From: JANWKQ01 sp964624635
GTDB taxonomy: Bacteria; Bacteroidota; Bacteroidia; CAIKAF01
Direction: 5' to 3'
NCBI GenBank assembly: GCA_964624635.1
Contig: CAZUXM010000006.1
Span: forward strand, 17,547 to 81,546
Length of the DNA stretch: 64,000 nucleotides
The notes beneath the pieces are model-generated. The model did not search any database, was not told the origin of the DNA, and saw nothing but the letters and a program-made list of their open reading frames with translations. Positions 36,218 to 45,800 of the stretch are shown piece after piece. Within the stretch, counting starts at the first letter, position 1. Each line of letters begins with the position of its first letter. Both the position numbers and the translations under genes were made by a program.

Positions 36218-36290
36218 TGATCCCGCTGGGACTCGAACCCAGGACCCCTACATTAAAAGTGTAATGCTCTACCAACTGAGCTACGGAATC
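36218..36290 (-). tRNA. tRNA-Lys (anticodon UUU)
   Basis: The reverse strand folds as a 73-nt cloverleaf: acceptor GATTCCG/CGGGATC with one G-U, a D-loop with AGCTCAGTTGGTAGAGC, anticodon loop CTTTTAA (anticodon TTT), and T-arm GGGTTCGAGTCCC. CCA is not encoded. The 3' end faces the cassette array. Confidence 0.95.
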
Positions 36291-36415
36291 AATAAAATAT
36301 GTTGAATTCCTCGGGGATTACTAAATGAACGTCCTTTAAAAAGGAGTGCAAATGTAATTTTTAAAAGTTTATTTACCAACTTTTTTTTAAGGATGCTTAA
36401 AACTAGTGAATAACT

Positions 36416-37441
36416 TTACTTGCCGGGAATAAGCCTGCCCAATACTCCTTCCCCCCCCACAAAAATAGTACTGCCCTTCTCTGCCTCATCAATAGTCCAG
36501 AAGCCTTGATGTGAGATGGATTCCCAATTATACCCTCCATCATTCGAAATGTCAACCCCACTTTTACCTACTGATATCAATGTGTTTTTAGTAATGTACT
36601 CCACACAACTTCTATATCCATTAGGATGTTTATGGGTTTTATCAGGAATGTGCCAGGTAGCACCCCCATCACTGGTAACTGAGTAGTTTTTTTCTTTCAT
36701 ATCAGTAGCCGTAAAGTCTCCACCTACCGCTACACCGTTCTTATCATCAATAAATACAATACTCATTACTCCTTTACTGCTCATTCCATGGGTCATATGT
36801 GTTTCATGGTGTTTCCAGCTTTTTCCATAGTCATGCGACACAAATACATGCGACGCATTTCCCCCTGTTACAAACCAAACTGTTCCTTTTTTACCAACAC
36901 AAATACCCGTACCGCTGGCAGCAAAGCCGGCTTCGTCTTTAGTAGCCTTAGGTAAATGTTCATGAGGGTGGTGGGTCCACGTATCTCCTCCGTCAGTAGT
37001 AATTAATATTTCAAAATGCCCATGAATTGGGTCTCCATAAGCGATTCCTTTGTTTTTATCCCAAAAGGCAAATCCATTTAAAAAGGTTTCATAATTAGTA
37101 GCAGTATATACTTCCTTCCAGGTTTTACCTCCATCAGTGGTTTTTAAAATTTGAGCAGGATCTTTTACACTCAATATAATGGCATTATTTTCATCCCATG
37201 CCTGCACATCCCTTATTTCAGCTCTGGCATCTAACACTTTAGTAAGGTTCCAGGTAAGACCTCCATCTGTGGTAACTCCTACGGTGCCATGGCTGCCAGT
37301 TACCCAACATACTTTATTATTTACGGCACACATCCCTCTAAAACTGCAATCATACCCCGCAGTGTCAATTTCTACCTGGTATTGTTGAGCAGTAAGTATA
37401 GATTGGATTAGGGTCGTGATAATTACAAAAAGCTTCCTCAT
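36416..37441 (-). CDS. Secreted Asp-box / YCF48-like beta-propeller protein
   Basis: A 341-residue protein with a signal peptide (about 1-18, LTAQ). At least six Asp-box or BNR-type turns of the form T-x-D-G-G-x-T-W recur about every 50 residues (TTDGGLTW, TTDGGKTW, TTDGGDTW, SHDYGKSW, TSDGGATW and SNDGGYNW), giving a sialidase-like or YCF48-like propeller. No sialidase catalytic residues (RIP, FRIP) are present, so it is more likely a binding or assembly protein than a hydrolase. It is monocistronic on the reverse strand. Confidence 0.8.
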   Translation of the reverse strand: MRKLFVIITTLIQSILTAQQYQVEIDTAGYDCSFRGMCAVNNKVCWVTGSHGTVGVTTDGGLTWNLTKVLDARAEIRDVQAWDENNAIILSVKDPAQILKTTDGGKTWKEVYTATNYETFLNGFAFWDKNKGIAYGDPIHGHFEILITTDGGDTWTHHPHEHLPKATKDEAGFAASGTGICVGKKGTVWFVTGGNASHVFVSHDYGKSWKHHETHMTHGMSSKGVMSIVFIDDKNGVAVGGDFTATDMKEKNYSVTSDGGATWHIPDKTHKHPNGYRSCVEYITKNTLISVGKSGVDISNDGGYNWESISHQGFWTIDEAEKGSTIFVGGEGVLGRLIPGK

Positions 37442-37637
37442 TCTTTATCTCTAATAGTGGCTACAAATGTATTTGCTAGATGCATTTTACCAAATTTTGT
37501 TTTTAAATACTTATCATTATTAAGCAAATATTAATGCCTGAGTGTGTTTGTAGATAAAATTTGATTGATTTATCATGTTATTTTCCTTTTTATTCAACTA
37601 CAATTGGCTAATTTTATGCCAAATACAAATCTAGCTT

Positions 37638-38793
37638 ATGAGAACCTATCCATTTATTATTGCTTCAGCTTTTTTGTTGATGGTTACTTCATGCGGTGGA
37701 AAAAAATCAAACATCCCCGTAAATGATGATAACAATACCAAAGCTCAGTTACAGGAAAAAGATATTTATAACATTGATGAAGTAAATAAGTTTATTTCAG
37801 CTGCGGATAAAGAAGTACAACAATCTGCAAAAAAAGAATTTTTAACCGGGGTGGATCAGTACCGTAACCGTAATCAGGTAGATAGTGCCATTTCTACTTT
37901 CAAAAAATCTATTTGTATGTATNNNNNNNNNNGCAAAAACTTATTATGAATTAGGGAATGCATATATGGATAAAAAGGATTTTAAAACAGCGATTGAGTC
38001 ATATAAAATATCAGAGAAATTATCATACGAACCTCTTTCGTTGGTATTGTATAATCAGGGTTGTGCCTATTCGATGATGGAAGATGCTGATAACTCATTA
38101 AAATATGTTCAGTTGGCTATTGAAAACGGATATACCAACCTTGATCATATTATGAAAGATACTGATTTGGATTTTGTGAGAAAAGATGCTCGTTTTAATG
38201 AAACCGTTAAAACAGCAATGGCAGGTAATACTTCTAACAGCGGGGTAATGTTTACCATGTATAAATCGCATTTTGATGAAGTGGCTTTACCTTATGCCAT
38301 TACTGAAGAAAAAAGTCAGCAACTGGATTTTGATAAAACCATTTCATACGATTATGATGCTTTTGTACCGGGGATGGTTAATTCGGAATTTAGCCGTGAT
38401 GTGGGTGATGAATATTTTTATGTAGGGAAAGTTGCTGAGAATGAACAATACGTTGCTTTATTGTATTCTCAAGCAGGCATGTGGGCTGATAAACCTCCGG
38501 TACATGTGTACTTAGCTACTTACGAACCTACCAAAGGCAAGTTAATTGACTTTGAAAAAGTAGGTGGAATGGAATATTACTCTGATTCATTGAGAACAGC
38601 AGTGGTAAATAAAGACATGTCAGTTGAAGTAAAATATTTTATCCAGGAGTGGGAAAAAAATCCGGATGAATATGGTTACGAAGGAGATAATAAAAGAACC
38701 GGATTAAATCAGGTAGCTGCCCGTAATTTTAAGATTGACGCTAAAGGAAATATTAAAGAAACCCAGAAGTTGATGGGGTATAATAAGAAGTAG
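37638..38793 (+). CDS. TPR lipoprotein (contains assembly gap)
   Basis: A lipoprotein with lipobox VTSC (Cys19). Ten N at 37923-37932 break it inside a TPR unit; both sides keep the same frame if the N are removed (or replaced by a multiple of three). The downstream part continues with AKTYYELGNAYMDKKDFKTAIESY and a second TPR-like helix pair, then a domain of about 200 residues with Asp/Tyr-rich strands that I do not recognise. About 382 residues after joining. Its role is unknown; a cell-envelope location follows from the lipobox. Confidence 0.78.
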
Positions 38794-38802
38794 GAGGACT
38801 TC

Positions 38803-38865
38803 AGTAGGCAGTAGACAGGGGGAGCAAAAACCGCCTCCTGCCTACCGCCAACTGCCTACTTTTTT
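38803..38865. terminator. Long hairpin between convergent genes
   Basis: AGTAGGCAGT (38803) and ACTGCCTACT (38851) are perfectly complementary and the second arm runs into nine T. The stop codon of recX lies inside the second arm. Confidence 0.7.
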
Positions 38866-39308
38866 TTTAGTTCAGTAATCACGTCTTTTATCAAATCCAT
38901 TTCGTATCCTTTGCTTCCCAAATACTGATACATGGAAGCCATTTTTTGTTTCTCCTCTTTTTTATGAATAGAATTCCATTTCCTTTCAGCCAGATGATGT
39001 AAATTGGATATGTATACCTCATCATCTACTTCTAAAAAATATTTTTGAACGAGATTTTTATTGAGTTTTTTCATAGATAATTCAGCCATGATTTTTTTCT
39101 TTCCCCACTTTTTTAAATAAATCTTCGCATTGATGTACGCTTTAACGAACCTTTCTTCATCCAGATAATTTTCTTCTTTGAGTTGTGCAATGTTTTTTTC
39201 GTGCCGGTCAACAGGAATTTGAAGTTCATACATTTTTCGTACAACTTCATAGGTACATCTTTCTCTATACAAACAAAACCGGGTGAGCTTATCGTAATCA
39301 GCATTCAT
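38856..39308 (-). CDS. recX: RecX-family RecA regulator
   Basis: A 150-residue helical protein with three RecX-type three-helix repeats, including the LKEENYLDEERFVKAYINAK and KKWGKKKIMAELSMK segments. RecX modulates RecA filaments. I prefer Met at 39308 over the in-frame ATG at 39326, which adds only a short hydrophobic MTIFLA lead. The C-terminal lysine-rich end and stop fall in the intergenic hairpin. Confidence 0.85.
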   Translation of the reverse strand: MNADYDKLTRFCLYRERCTYEVVRKMYELQIPVDRHEKNIAQLKEENYLDEERFVKAYINAKIYLKKWGKKKIMAELSMKKLNKNLVQKYFLEVDDEVYISNLHHLAERKWNSIHKKEEKQKMASMYQYLGSKGYEMDLIKDVITELKKK

Positions 39309-39365
39309 TGCTAAAAAAATTGTCAAATTCTATGATGACAATATAACGTAAAGTATTTACAATTT

Positions 39366-40172
39366 TTATTTTAAAGGTGAATCCGCTTCTTTCGCAAGGA
39401 GATCAAATACTTTTTTATCTATCCACTTGGGGAAAAATTTATTCATGAAGGTCATGAGTTTTCCCTGACGTGTAAGCACTAATGTACGTTTACGTTTTTC
39501 GATAGCCTTAATCAATGCTTCCGCTACTTCTTCAGGCTGCATCATTTTTTCTTCATCACGAGGAGATTCGCCTTGAGCAGTCCCATCTTTTGATAATGCT
39601 GTATTACGGATATTACTGGCAGTAAACCCCGGGCAACATAACAATACGTGTACCCCCGTCTTTAGATTCTCTATACGAAGAGATTCTAAAAAACCATTCA
39701 TGGCAAATTTAGAAGCTGAATAGCCCGAACGAGCAGGCAATCCTTTGATACCCGCAATAGATGAAATTCCAACGATAGTACCTTTTGATTTAAGCAAAGG
39801 TTTAATGGCATATTTGGTGCAATAAACGGTTCCCCAGAAATTGGTGTCCATTACCTTACGAAGTACATCCAAATCAACATCTCTAAATAAAGCCCTCATT
39901 GATATTCCGGCATTATTGATAAGAATGTCAATAGCCCCAAAACGGTTCAATGTTTCATTGATGAGCCTTACACAATCATTTTCATTGCTAACATCGGCTT
40001 TTACCGAAAGTATATCCTGATGATAGGTTTTAAGTTCTTTTTCGCATTGGGATAAAGTTTCTTCATTACGACCCGAAATCACTACTCTGGCTCCACGTTT
40101 AGCAAAGGCTATGGCAATGGACTTACCTATACCACTGGTACCTCCGGTAACTATCACTACTTTATCTTTCAT
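39366..40172 (-). CDS. SDR-family oxidoreductase, classical
   Basis: A 268-residue short-chain dehydrogenase with cofactor motif TGGTSGIG (residues 9-16), NNAG, the catalytic Ser (VGISSIAG) and Tyr/Lys in YSASK. The C-terminal extension (VLTRQGKLMTFMNKFFPKWIDKKVF) resembles the YqjQ/DHRS7-like group associated with membranes and lipid substrates. It diverges from the following gene with 60 bp between starts. Confidence 0.87.
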   Translation of the reverse strand: MKDKVVIVTGGTSGIGKSIAIAFAKRGARVVISGRNEETLSQCEKELKTYHQDILSVKADVSNENDCVRLINETLNRFGAIDILINNAGISMRALFRDVDLDVLRKVMDTNFWGTVYCTKYAIKPLLKSKGTIVGISSIAGIKGLPARSGYSASKFAMNGFLESLRIENLKTGVHVLLCCPGFTASNIRNTALSKDGTAQGESPRDEEKMMQPEEVAEALIKAIEKRKRTLVLTRQGKLMTFMNKFFPKWIDKKVFDLLAKEADSPLK

Positions 40173-40207
40173 TTAATAGCAAAAATGCAAATAAATATCA
40201 ATAATGT

Positions 40208-40215
40208 TAAATTTG
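40208..40215 (+). promoter_or_regulatory. -7 promoter element (TAAATTTG)
   Basis: TAAATTTG lies 17 bp before ATG 40233 and thereby supports that start over the upstream ATG at 40185. Confidence 0.5.
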
Positions 40216-40232
40216 TGAATCAATTACAATCT

Positions 40233-41471
40233 ATGGAGATTATAGAAGTAACCAATCCGCAGCATATAAAAGCATTTCATAGGATTCCATTTTTAGTATA
40301 TAAAGATTTTAAAAATTGGGTGCCTCATCTACAGCAGGATATAGAGAAAGTATTTGACCCTCAAAAAAATAAAGCATTTAGAGGAGGTGAAGCCAAACGT
40401 TGGATACTTAAAAACGATCAAGGAGAATATATTGGAAGAATTGCAGCTTTTGTAGATCCTAAATATTATAAATCATTTAAACAACCTACCGGAGGTTTAG
40501 GTTTTTTTGAATGTATCAACAATAGAGAGGCTGCTTTTTTATTATTAGGTACTGCCAAAAAATATTTGCTCACCAAAGGAATGAAAGCAGTTGATGGACC
40601 CATCAATTTTGGTGAAAAAAATGAATATTGGGGTTTATTGGTTCAAAATTTTGAATACCCTTCTACTTACCAAATGAATTTTAATCCTCCGTATTATCAA
40701 AATTTTTTCGAGGATTTTGGATTTAAAGTATATTATGAGCAGTATGTTTTCTGGAGAGATTTGGAAAGAGATGCTGAAGATGTATTTCAACGTAAGGCAA
40801 ATATTTTATGGGATGATCCAAAGTTTAAAGTAACCAATGTTAAAGGATATTCAGACCACCAGTTAGCAGAGTTTTTCCTGGGAGTATACAACGAAGCCTG
40901 GGGTAAACACGAAGGGTTTAAAACCATGAAATATGATCAGGCTTTAAAAATTATGAAAGCCATAAAACCTGTAAAAGATGTTCGCATCACTCTTTTTGCA
41001 TTTTATGATAATAAGCCTATTGCATTTTATATCAATCTACCTGAATTAAATCAAATTTTTAAACACGTAAACGGGAATTTTAATTTATGGGGTAAGCTTA
41101 AATTTTTATACTATAAAAAATTTAAAGGGAGTACCACTATGTATGGAGTAGTGTTTGGAGTGATTCCGGAGTTTCAAGGGAAAGGAGTGGAGGCTGCCAT
41201 GATTAAATTTGCAGGACAACATATTCGTAAAAAAACACAGTACGTAGATACCATCCTTACCTGGATTGGTGATTTTAATGTAAAAATGCTCAAAGTGTGT
41301 AAAAATCTCAATGCATCTTTATTGAGAAAATTATATACCTATCGCTTAATCATGGATGAGGATATTCCTTTTGAAAGGGCACCTTTTATTAGTGGATCAA
41401 AAAAAGATGTAGATGATATCATCAATAGTTTGGAACCCCTGGATGAGAATATGAAAAGATATGGGAAATAA
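40233..41471 (+). CDS. GNAT-like acyltransferase superfamily protein
   Basis: A 412-residue protein beginning MEIIEVTNPQ. The early LVYKDFKNWVPHLQQDIEKVFDPQKN segment and the later MYGVVFGVIPEFQGKGVEAAMI block (an acetyl-CoA-binding-like R/Q-x-x-G-x-G/A pattern) fit a large GNAT-fold protein often annotated simply as N-acetyltransferase in Bacteroidota. No signal peptide or membrane helix. The substrate is unknown. Ten bases separate it from the glycosyltransferase that follows. Confidence 0.65.
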   Translation: MEIIEVTNPQHIKAFHRIPFLVYKDFKNWVPHLQQDIEKVFDPQKNKAFRGGEAKRWILKNDQGEYIGRIAAFVDPKYYKSFKQPTGGLGFFECINNREAAFLLLGTAKKYLLTKGMKAVDGPINFGEKNEYWGLLVQNFEYPSTYQMNFNPPYYQNFFEDFGFKVYYEQYVFWRDLERDAEDVFQRKANILWDDPKFKVTNVKGYSDHQLAEFFLGVYNEAWGKHEGFKTMKYDQALKIMKAIKPVKDVRITLFAFYDNKPIAFYINLPELNQIFKHVNGNFNLWGKLKFLYYKKFKGSTTMYGVVFGVIPEFQGKGVEAAMIKFAGQHIRKKTQYVDTILTWIGDFNVKMLKVCKNLNASLLRKLYTYRLIMDEDIPFERAPFISGSKKDVDDIINSLEPLDENMKRYGK

Positions 41472-41480
41472 ATTCTATTC

Positions 41481-42554
41481 ATGAAAACAAAAAAAGTATT
41501 GTTCATTATGCCTTATCCTGCAGGTATTGCACCTAGCCAGCGATTCAGATATGAACAATACTTAAATGTATTGCAACAAAACGGTTTTGAGATAGATCAA
41601 CGTTCCTTTTGGTCAGAAAAAACGTTTAGTATTTTATATTCTAAAGGTAAGTTTATTCAAAAAACATTGGGATTATTATGGGCTATATTTAAACGTTATT
41701 TACTCCTATTTAAAATCTCCTCCTATGATTTTATATTCTTGCATCGTGAACTGAGTCCGGTTGGGTTTCCGTTTATGGTATGGATTATTGCCAAAGTTTT
41801 TAGAAAAAAAATCATCTTTGATTTTGATGATGCTATTTGGATTCCGAATGTAAGTAAAAGTAACAGGTTGTTTTCGTTATTTAAAGTGTATAGCAATACC
41901 AGAAGAATCATCAGACTGAGTTATAAAGTTTCATGTGGGAATGATTATTTATGTGAATATGCATTACAGTTCAATAAAAATGTGGTGTATAATCCCACTA
42001 CCATTGATACAGTTCACCTTCACAACAAACAAAGAGTATTAAATAAAGAGAAATTTATTATTGGGTGGACGGGGTCTCATTCAACCATGCAGTATATTAA
42101 CGAAGTGGTTCCGGTAATAAAAAAATTAGAAAAAGAGTTTCCTATTGAGTTCCATGTGATTTCAGACGCTTCACCGGATATTGATTTAGCTTGTTTAAAG
42201 TTTAAAAAGTGGAATAAAAATTCGGAAGTGGATGATTTATTGTCATTTTCGGTAGGGATTATGCCTTTAAAACACGATCAATGGGCGGAAGGGAAATGCG
42301 GATTTAAAGCATTACAGTACATGTCATTAGGCATTCCGGCTTTAGTATCTCCCGTTGGGGTAAATACAACCATGGTTGACCACGATGTAAATGGTTTTTA
42401 TTGTAGAAACGAAGAAGAATGGGAATTGTATTTACGTAAACTAATTACTAATAAAGACCTTTTAGAAAAAATTAGCTCCAGAACCCGTACTAAGGTGGAA
42501 GAAAAATATAGTGTACAATCAAATACAGAAAATTTTCTCCAATTATTCTCCTGA
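41481..42554 (+). CDS. Glycosyltransferase (GT4-like)
   Basis: A 357-residue protein. The C-terminal half has the GT-B donor-binding pattern: IGWTGSHSTMQYI, then VGIMPLKHDQWAEGKCGFKALQYMSLGIPALVSPVGVN, close to the family-4 E-x7-E region though with G-K-C-G-F-K in place of the usual E-G-F. The N-terminal half is an acceptor domain with a basic, hydrophobic patch (FRKKIIFDFDDAIW). It presumably adds a sugar to a surface polysaccharide or glycolipid. Its 3' end overlaps the opposite glycosyltransferase by 12 bp. Confidence 0.82.
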   Translation: MKTKKVLFIMPYPAGIAPSQRFRYEQYLNVLQQNGFEIDQRSFWSEKTFSILYSKGKFIQKTLGLLWAIFKRYLLLFKISSYDFIFLHRELSPVGFPFMVWIIAKVFRKKIIFDFDDAIWIPNVSKSNRLFSLFKVYSNTRRIIRLSYKVSCGNDYLCEYALQFNKNVVYNPTTIDTVHLHNKQRVLNKEKFIIGWTGSHSTMQYINEVVPVIKKLEKEFPIEFHVISDASPDIDLACLKFKKWNKNSEVDDLLSFSVGIMPLKHDQWAEGKCGFKALQYMSLGIPALVSPVGVNTTMVDHDVNGFYCRNEEEWELYLRKLITNKDLLEKISSRTRTKVEEKYSVQSNTENFLQLFS

Positions 42555-43766
42555 CACTTTTTTATAAATTCCGGCATATTTTTCAATAGCTGATTCTAAT
42601 GAGTATATTTTTCTACCTGATTCTCTGATTGTATTTTTATCAAGCAATAATAATTCCGGAATTTTACGAGTTGCTTCATCATAAGCGGCATCATTAAATT
42701 CATGAATAGAAAATCCCGATTGAGTAGATGACACTATTCTATCCATATCACCAACACCGGTATTGGTAATCAAAGGTTTCCCCATGCTCATAATCTCTCC
42801 GTGTTTAGTAGGAGAGGAGGCTAATTTTGAAAAACAGGCTTTGATAAAAAACAACGGAATATCTGTAGCTGCTATGTAATAAGGCATCTCATTTCGACTG
42901 CAACTCGTTATAAAAATAGATTCTTTACTTATATTTTTTTTGATGAGTAATTTGCCAAATTCTTCCTCAGTTTTATCATTACTTACTATTAGGAATTTAG
43001 CATCCGGATATTTTTTTTGAATAGATTTAAATTGATCCAACATTTCACTCATCATATACCAGGTGCCTATAGAACCATAATATCCTACTACCATGTTGGA
43101 ATTGATGCCGGTTTTTATTTGTTTGAGTTTTTCACTGTCAAGTTGATTGTTATCAAACAAGTCCATATCAACACTGCATGGAATAACTGTGATTTTATTA
43201 TGATATTTAAGTACGGGCCATTGTTCCATTACTTCTTTTCCTGCTTCGGTTAACGATACAATGGCATCAGAAAACTGTGCGTAGGCTTTTTCTTTGGATT
43301 TGAAATAATGGTATATACAATAAAAAACAGGGTTTGATAAGTTCCAAACATTTCCATCTACTCTTTCATCAGCAAAAAATCCCCTCATATCAAATACAAA
43401 CTTTACCCCGTATTTTCTTTTTAGCTCAAGCCCAATAATAGATGAAATATGACTTCGGCAGTGTACTATGGTGAATGGCGTTTTTTTATGGAGTTGAAGT
43501 GCCAGTTTTCTAATACTCCTGATATCTCTGATGGTAGAAACTACCGGAGGGGTTTTATGATATTGAAGAGGTTGCCAGTTAATTCCATTTTCAATACAAA
43601 TGTTTTCAATCAGCTTTTTCCCGTTTTCATATTTTTCAGGCTTTTCACAACTAATCACAGTAAACGAGTAACCCAATTTACTTAACCCTACTATATAAGG
43701 CAAAATCTGAGACTGACCCAAAGGGTCAGTAAGCCCGTCGTAGCTTATATAAAGTACATTTTTCAA
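42543..43766 (-). CDS. Glycosyltransferase family 4 protein
   Basis: A 407-residue GT-B enzyme. The N-terminal nucleotide-fold segment YISYDGLTDPLGQSQILPY is typical for GT4 proteins, followed by HCRSHISS and the donor domain with VVGYYGSIGTWY and a SSPTKHGEIMSMGKPLITN region in the position of the E-x7-E motif. It converges with the other glycosyltransferase, so the two are not one operon but may serve the same polysaccharide. Confidence 0.85.
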   Translation of the reverse strand: MKNVLYISYDGLTDPLGQSQILPYIVGLSKLGYSFTVISCEKPEKYENGKKLIENICIENGINWQPLQYHKTPPVVSTIRDIRSIRKLALQLHKKTPFTIVHCRSHISSIIGLELKRKYGVKFVFDMRGFFADERVDGNVWNLSNPVFYCIYHYFKSKEKAYAQFSDAIVSLTEAGKEVMEQWPVLKYHNKITVIPCSVDMDLFDNNQLDSEKLKQIKTGINSNMVVGYYGSIGTWYMMSEMLDQFKSIQKKYPDAKFLIVSNDKTEEEFGKLLIKKNISKESIFITSCSRNEMPYYIAATDIPLFFIKACFSKLASSPTKHGEIMSMGKPLITNTGVGDMDRIVSSTQSGFSIHEFNDAAYDEATRKIPELLLLDKNTIRESGRKIYSLESAIEKYAGIYKKVSGE

Positions 43767-43831
43767 GATTTTATTGATAAATTACTATAAATCAATGAGT
43801 ATTTAGTTCAATAATAATGTGAATATACTTA

Positions 43832-43839
43832 TATATTTG
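43832..43839 (+). promoter_or_regulatory. -7 promoter element of gcvT (TATATTTG)
   Basis: TATATTTG lies 20 bp before the gcvT ATG in the region between divergent genes. Confidence 0.5.
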
Positions 43840-43859
43840 TCCTTTAAACCTCATTTGTA

Positions 43860-44948
43860 ATGAAAAACACAGCACTTACGGCCAAGCATATTGAATTAGG
43901 AGCCAAAATGGTAGAGTTTGCAGGGTATAACATGCCTATCCAATATTCAAATCTTATACAGGAACACGAAAATGTAAGAACCAGAGTGGGGATGTTTGAT
44001 GTATCACACATGGGTGAATTTTTGGTCGAAGGCAAAGGGTCGTTAGAATTATTACAATATGTAACTTCTAATGATGTTTCAAAACTAGAACCCGGTAAAG
44101 TGCAATATTCATGTTTACCGAATGAGCTTGGAGGTATTGTGGATGACTTATTGGTATATATGATGGATACTGATAAATATATGTTGGTGGTGAATGCCTC
44201 TAATATTGAAAAAGACTGGAATTGGATTAGTAAATGGAATGAAAAATTTGGTGCAGAAATGAAAAATGCGTCAGAGTTTATGTCATTGCTTGCGGTTCAG
44301 GGTCCAAAAGCGATTACAGCATTACAAAAACTTACGGATGTAGATTTAAACACAATTCCGTACTATAACTTTAAAATAGGAAAGTTTGCCGGTGTAGATA
44401 ATGTCATCATTTCTAATACAGGTTATACAGGGGCCGGTGGTTTCGAGATTTATATGAAAAATGAAGATGCACTTCAATTATGGAATGCTATCATTGAGGC
44501 CGGTACTGAATTTGGAATATTACCTATTGGTTTAGGTGCTCGTGATACCTTGCGTTTAGAAATGGCTTTTTGTTTATATGGAAATGATATCAATGATACA
44601 ACTTCACCTATAGCAGCAGGTTTAGGTTGGATTACTAAATTCTCAAAAGACTTTATCAATAAACAAAGTTTATTGGAACATAAAGAAAATGGGACTCCCC
44701 GAAAATTAGCAGGTTTTGAAATGGTGGATAAAGGTATTCCACGACATGACTATCTTATTAAAGATGCTTCAGGAAAAGAGATTGGAGTGGTTACTTCAGG
44801 TACTCAAAGCCCTTCATTAAGTAAAGCAATTGGGATGGGATATGTTGATACGGAAGTATTAAAACAAGGTTCCCCGATTTTTATTGAAGTAAGAGGAAAA
44901 TTACTGGAAGCGAAAATTGTAAAAACGCCTTTTTATACTAACAACTAA
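43860..44948 (+). CDS. gcvT: Glycine cleavage system aminomethyltransferase (T protein)
   Basis: A 362-residue cytosolic enzyme that transfers the methylene group of glycine to tetrahydrofolate. The typical start (TALTAKHIELGAKMVEFAGYNMPIQY), the VGMFDVSHMGE motif, the tetrahydrofolate-site Asp in LGARDTLRLE and the C-terminal TSGTQSPSLSKAIGMGYV block are all intact and the length is normal. The other gcv genes are not in the window. It is followed after 10 bp by comB. Confidence 0.96.
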   Translation: MKNTALTAKHIELGAKMVEFAGYNMPIQYSNLIQEHENVRTRVGMFDVSHMGEFLVEGKGSLELLQYVTSNDVSKLEPGKVQYSCLPNELGGIVDDLLVYMMDTDKYMLVVNASNIEKDWNWISKWNEKFGAEMKNASEFMSLLAVQGPKAITALQKLTDVDLNTIPYYNFKIGKFAGVDNVIISNTGYTGAGGFEIYMKNEDALQLWNAIIEAGTEFGILPIGLGARDTLRLEMAFCLYGNDINDTTSPIAAGLGWITKFSKDFINKQSLLEHKENGTPRKLAGFEMVDKGIPRHDYLIKDASGKEIGVVTSGTQSPSLSKAIGMGYVDTEVLKQGSPIFIEVRGKLLEAKIVKTPFYTNN

Positions 44949-44958
44949 TTCAATCACC

Positions 44959-45705
44959 TTGGCTAAAAAACCTGTAGTTAGAGTTTGTATTTCTCCTGCC
45001 TTATACGAATTATATCGTCAGGCGGAAGGAATTACTGTAGTGGTAGATATTTTTAGAGCCACTTCTGCTATTTGTACTGCTTTACAAAATGGAATCACAG
45101 AAGTAATTCCTGTAGCATCTATTCATGATGCTAAAAGATATGAAGATGACGATGATATGATCATTGCTGCTGAAAGAGGTGGAGAAGTGGTAGATGGTTT
45201 TAAATATGGAAATTCACCCTTGTCATATATCAATAATAAAGAGGTGGTGGGTAAAACTTTAGTGCTTACTACTACCAATGGAACCCAAGCCATTGATGCT
45301 GCAAAAAATGATGGAGAGTTAGTGATTGGAGCATTTTCAAATATTAAAGTACTTTCTGATTGGTTGGTGAACGAAGGACAGGATGTAATGATTCTATGTG
45401 CCGGTTGGAAAAATAGAATGAATTTAGAGGATAGTTTATTTGCCGGAGCTTTAGTTGATATTTTATTAAATGCCGGATTTGAATATGACATCGACAGCGA
45501 TGCTGCTATTACTGCTAAAACTTTATATGATGCTTCCGGTGGTGATATGCTACGTTTCCTTGAGAACTCATCTCATCGTAACCGTTTAAAAAACCTTCAT
45601 CTTGAAAAAGACATTGAATATTGTCTTGAATTAAATACGTGTAATGTTGTTCCGAAACTTATAGGTAATTCATTAAAAAATGTGCTGAAACAAACCGCCA
45701 GATAG
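44959..45705 (+). CDS. comB: 2-phosphosulfolactate phosphatase homologue
   Basis: A 248-residue protein starting at TTG. Signatures of ComB are all visible: VVDIFRATSAICTALQNG, the ERGGEVVDGFKYGNSPLSY block, TLVLTTTNGTQAI and CAGWKNRMNLEDSLFAGAL. ComB removes phosphate from 2-phosphosulfolactate; in methanogens this belongs to coenzyme M synthesis, but homologues are common in bacteria that make no coenzyme M. In Bacteroidota the product could feed sulfonate or sulfonolipid metabolism, which is inference. It is cotranscribed with gcvT. Confidence 0.9.
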   Translation: MAKKPVVRVCISPALYELYRQAEGITVVVDIFRATSAICTALQNGITEVIPVASIHDAKRYEDDDDMIIAAERGGEVVDGFKYGNSPLSYINNKEVVGKTLVLTTTNGTQAIDAAKNDGELVIGAFSNIKVLSDWLVNEGQDVMILCAGWKNRMNLEDSLFAGALVDILLNAGFEYDIDSDAAITAKTLYDASGGDMLRFLENSSHRNRLKNLHLEKDIEYCLELNTCNVVPKLIGNSLKNVLKQTAR

Positions 45706-45716
45706 TTTTATGTTTA

Positions 45717-45784
45717 AAATTAGAAATTCAAAATTCAAAGTTTGACTTTATTGAATCCAACTTTGAATTTTGAACTTCTAATTT
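45717..45784. terminator. AT-rich 26-bp palindrome at convergent gene ends (copy 1)
   Basis: The arms 45717-45742 and 45759-45784 are complementary with a single mismatch, around a 16-nt loop, between comB and the reverse DUF4476 gene. The core words are AAATTCAAAATTCAAAG and its complement. Confidence 0.8.
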
Positions 45785-45800
45785 CTAATTTTGAATTTAA

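Noticed and set aside
30978..36290. Genomic island integrated at the tRNA-Lys 3' end by a tyrosine recombinase
   Set aside because: The 3' end of the tRNA faces the array, but I find no direct repeat of the tRNA 3' sequence near 30980 and no integrase gene. The attC-like boundaries explain the segment better.
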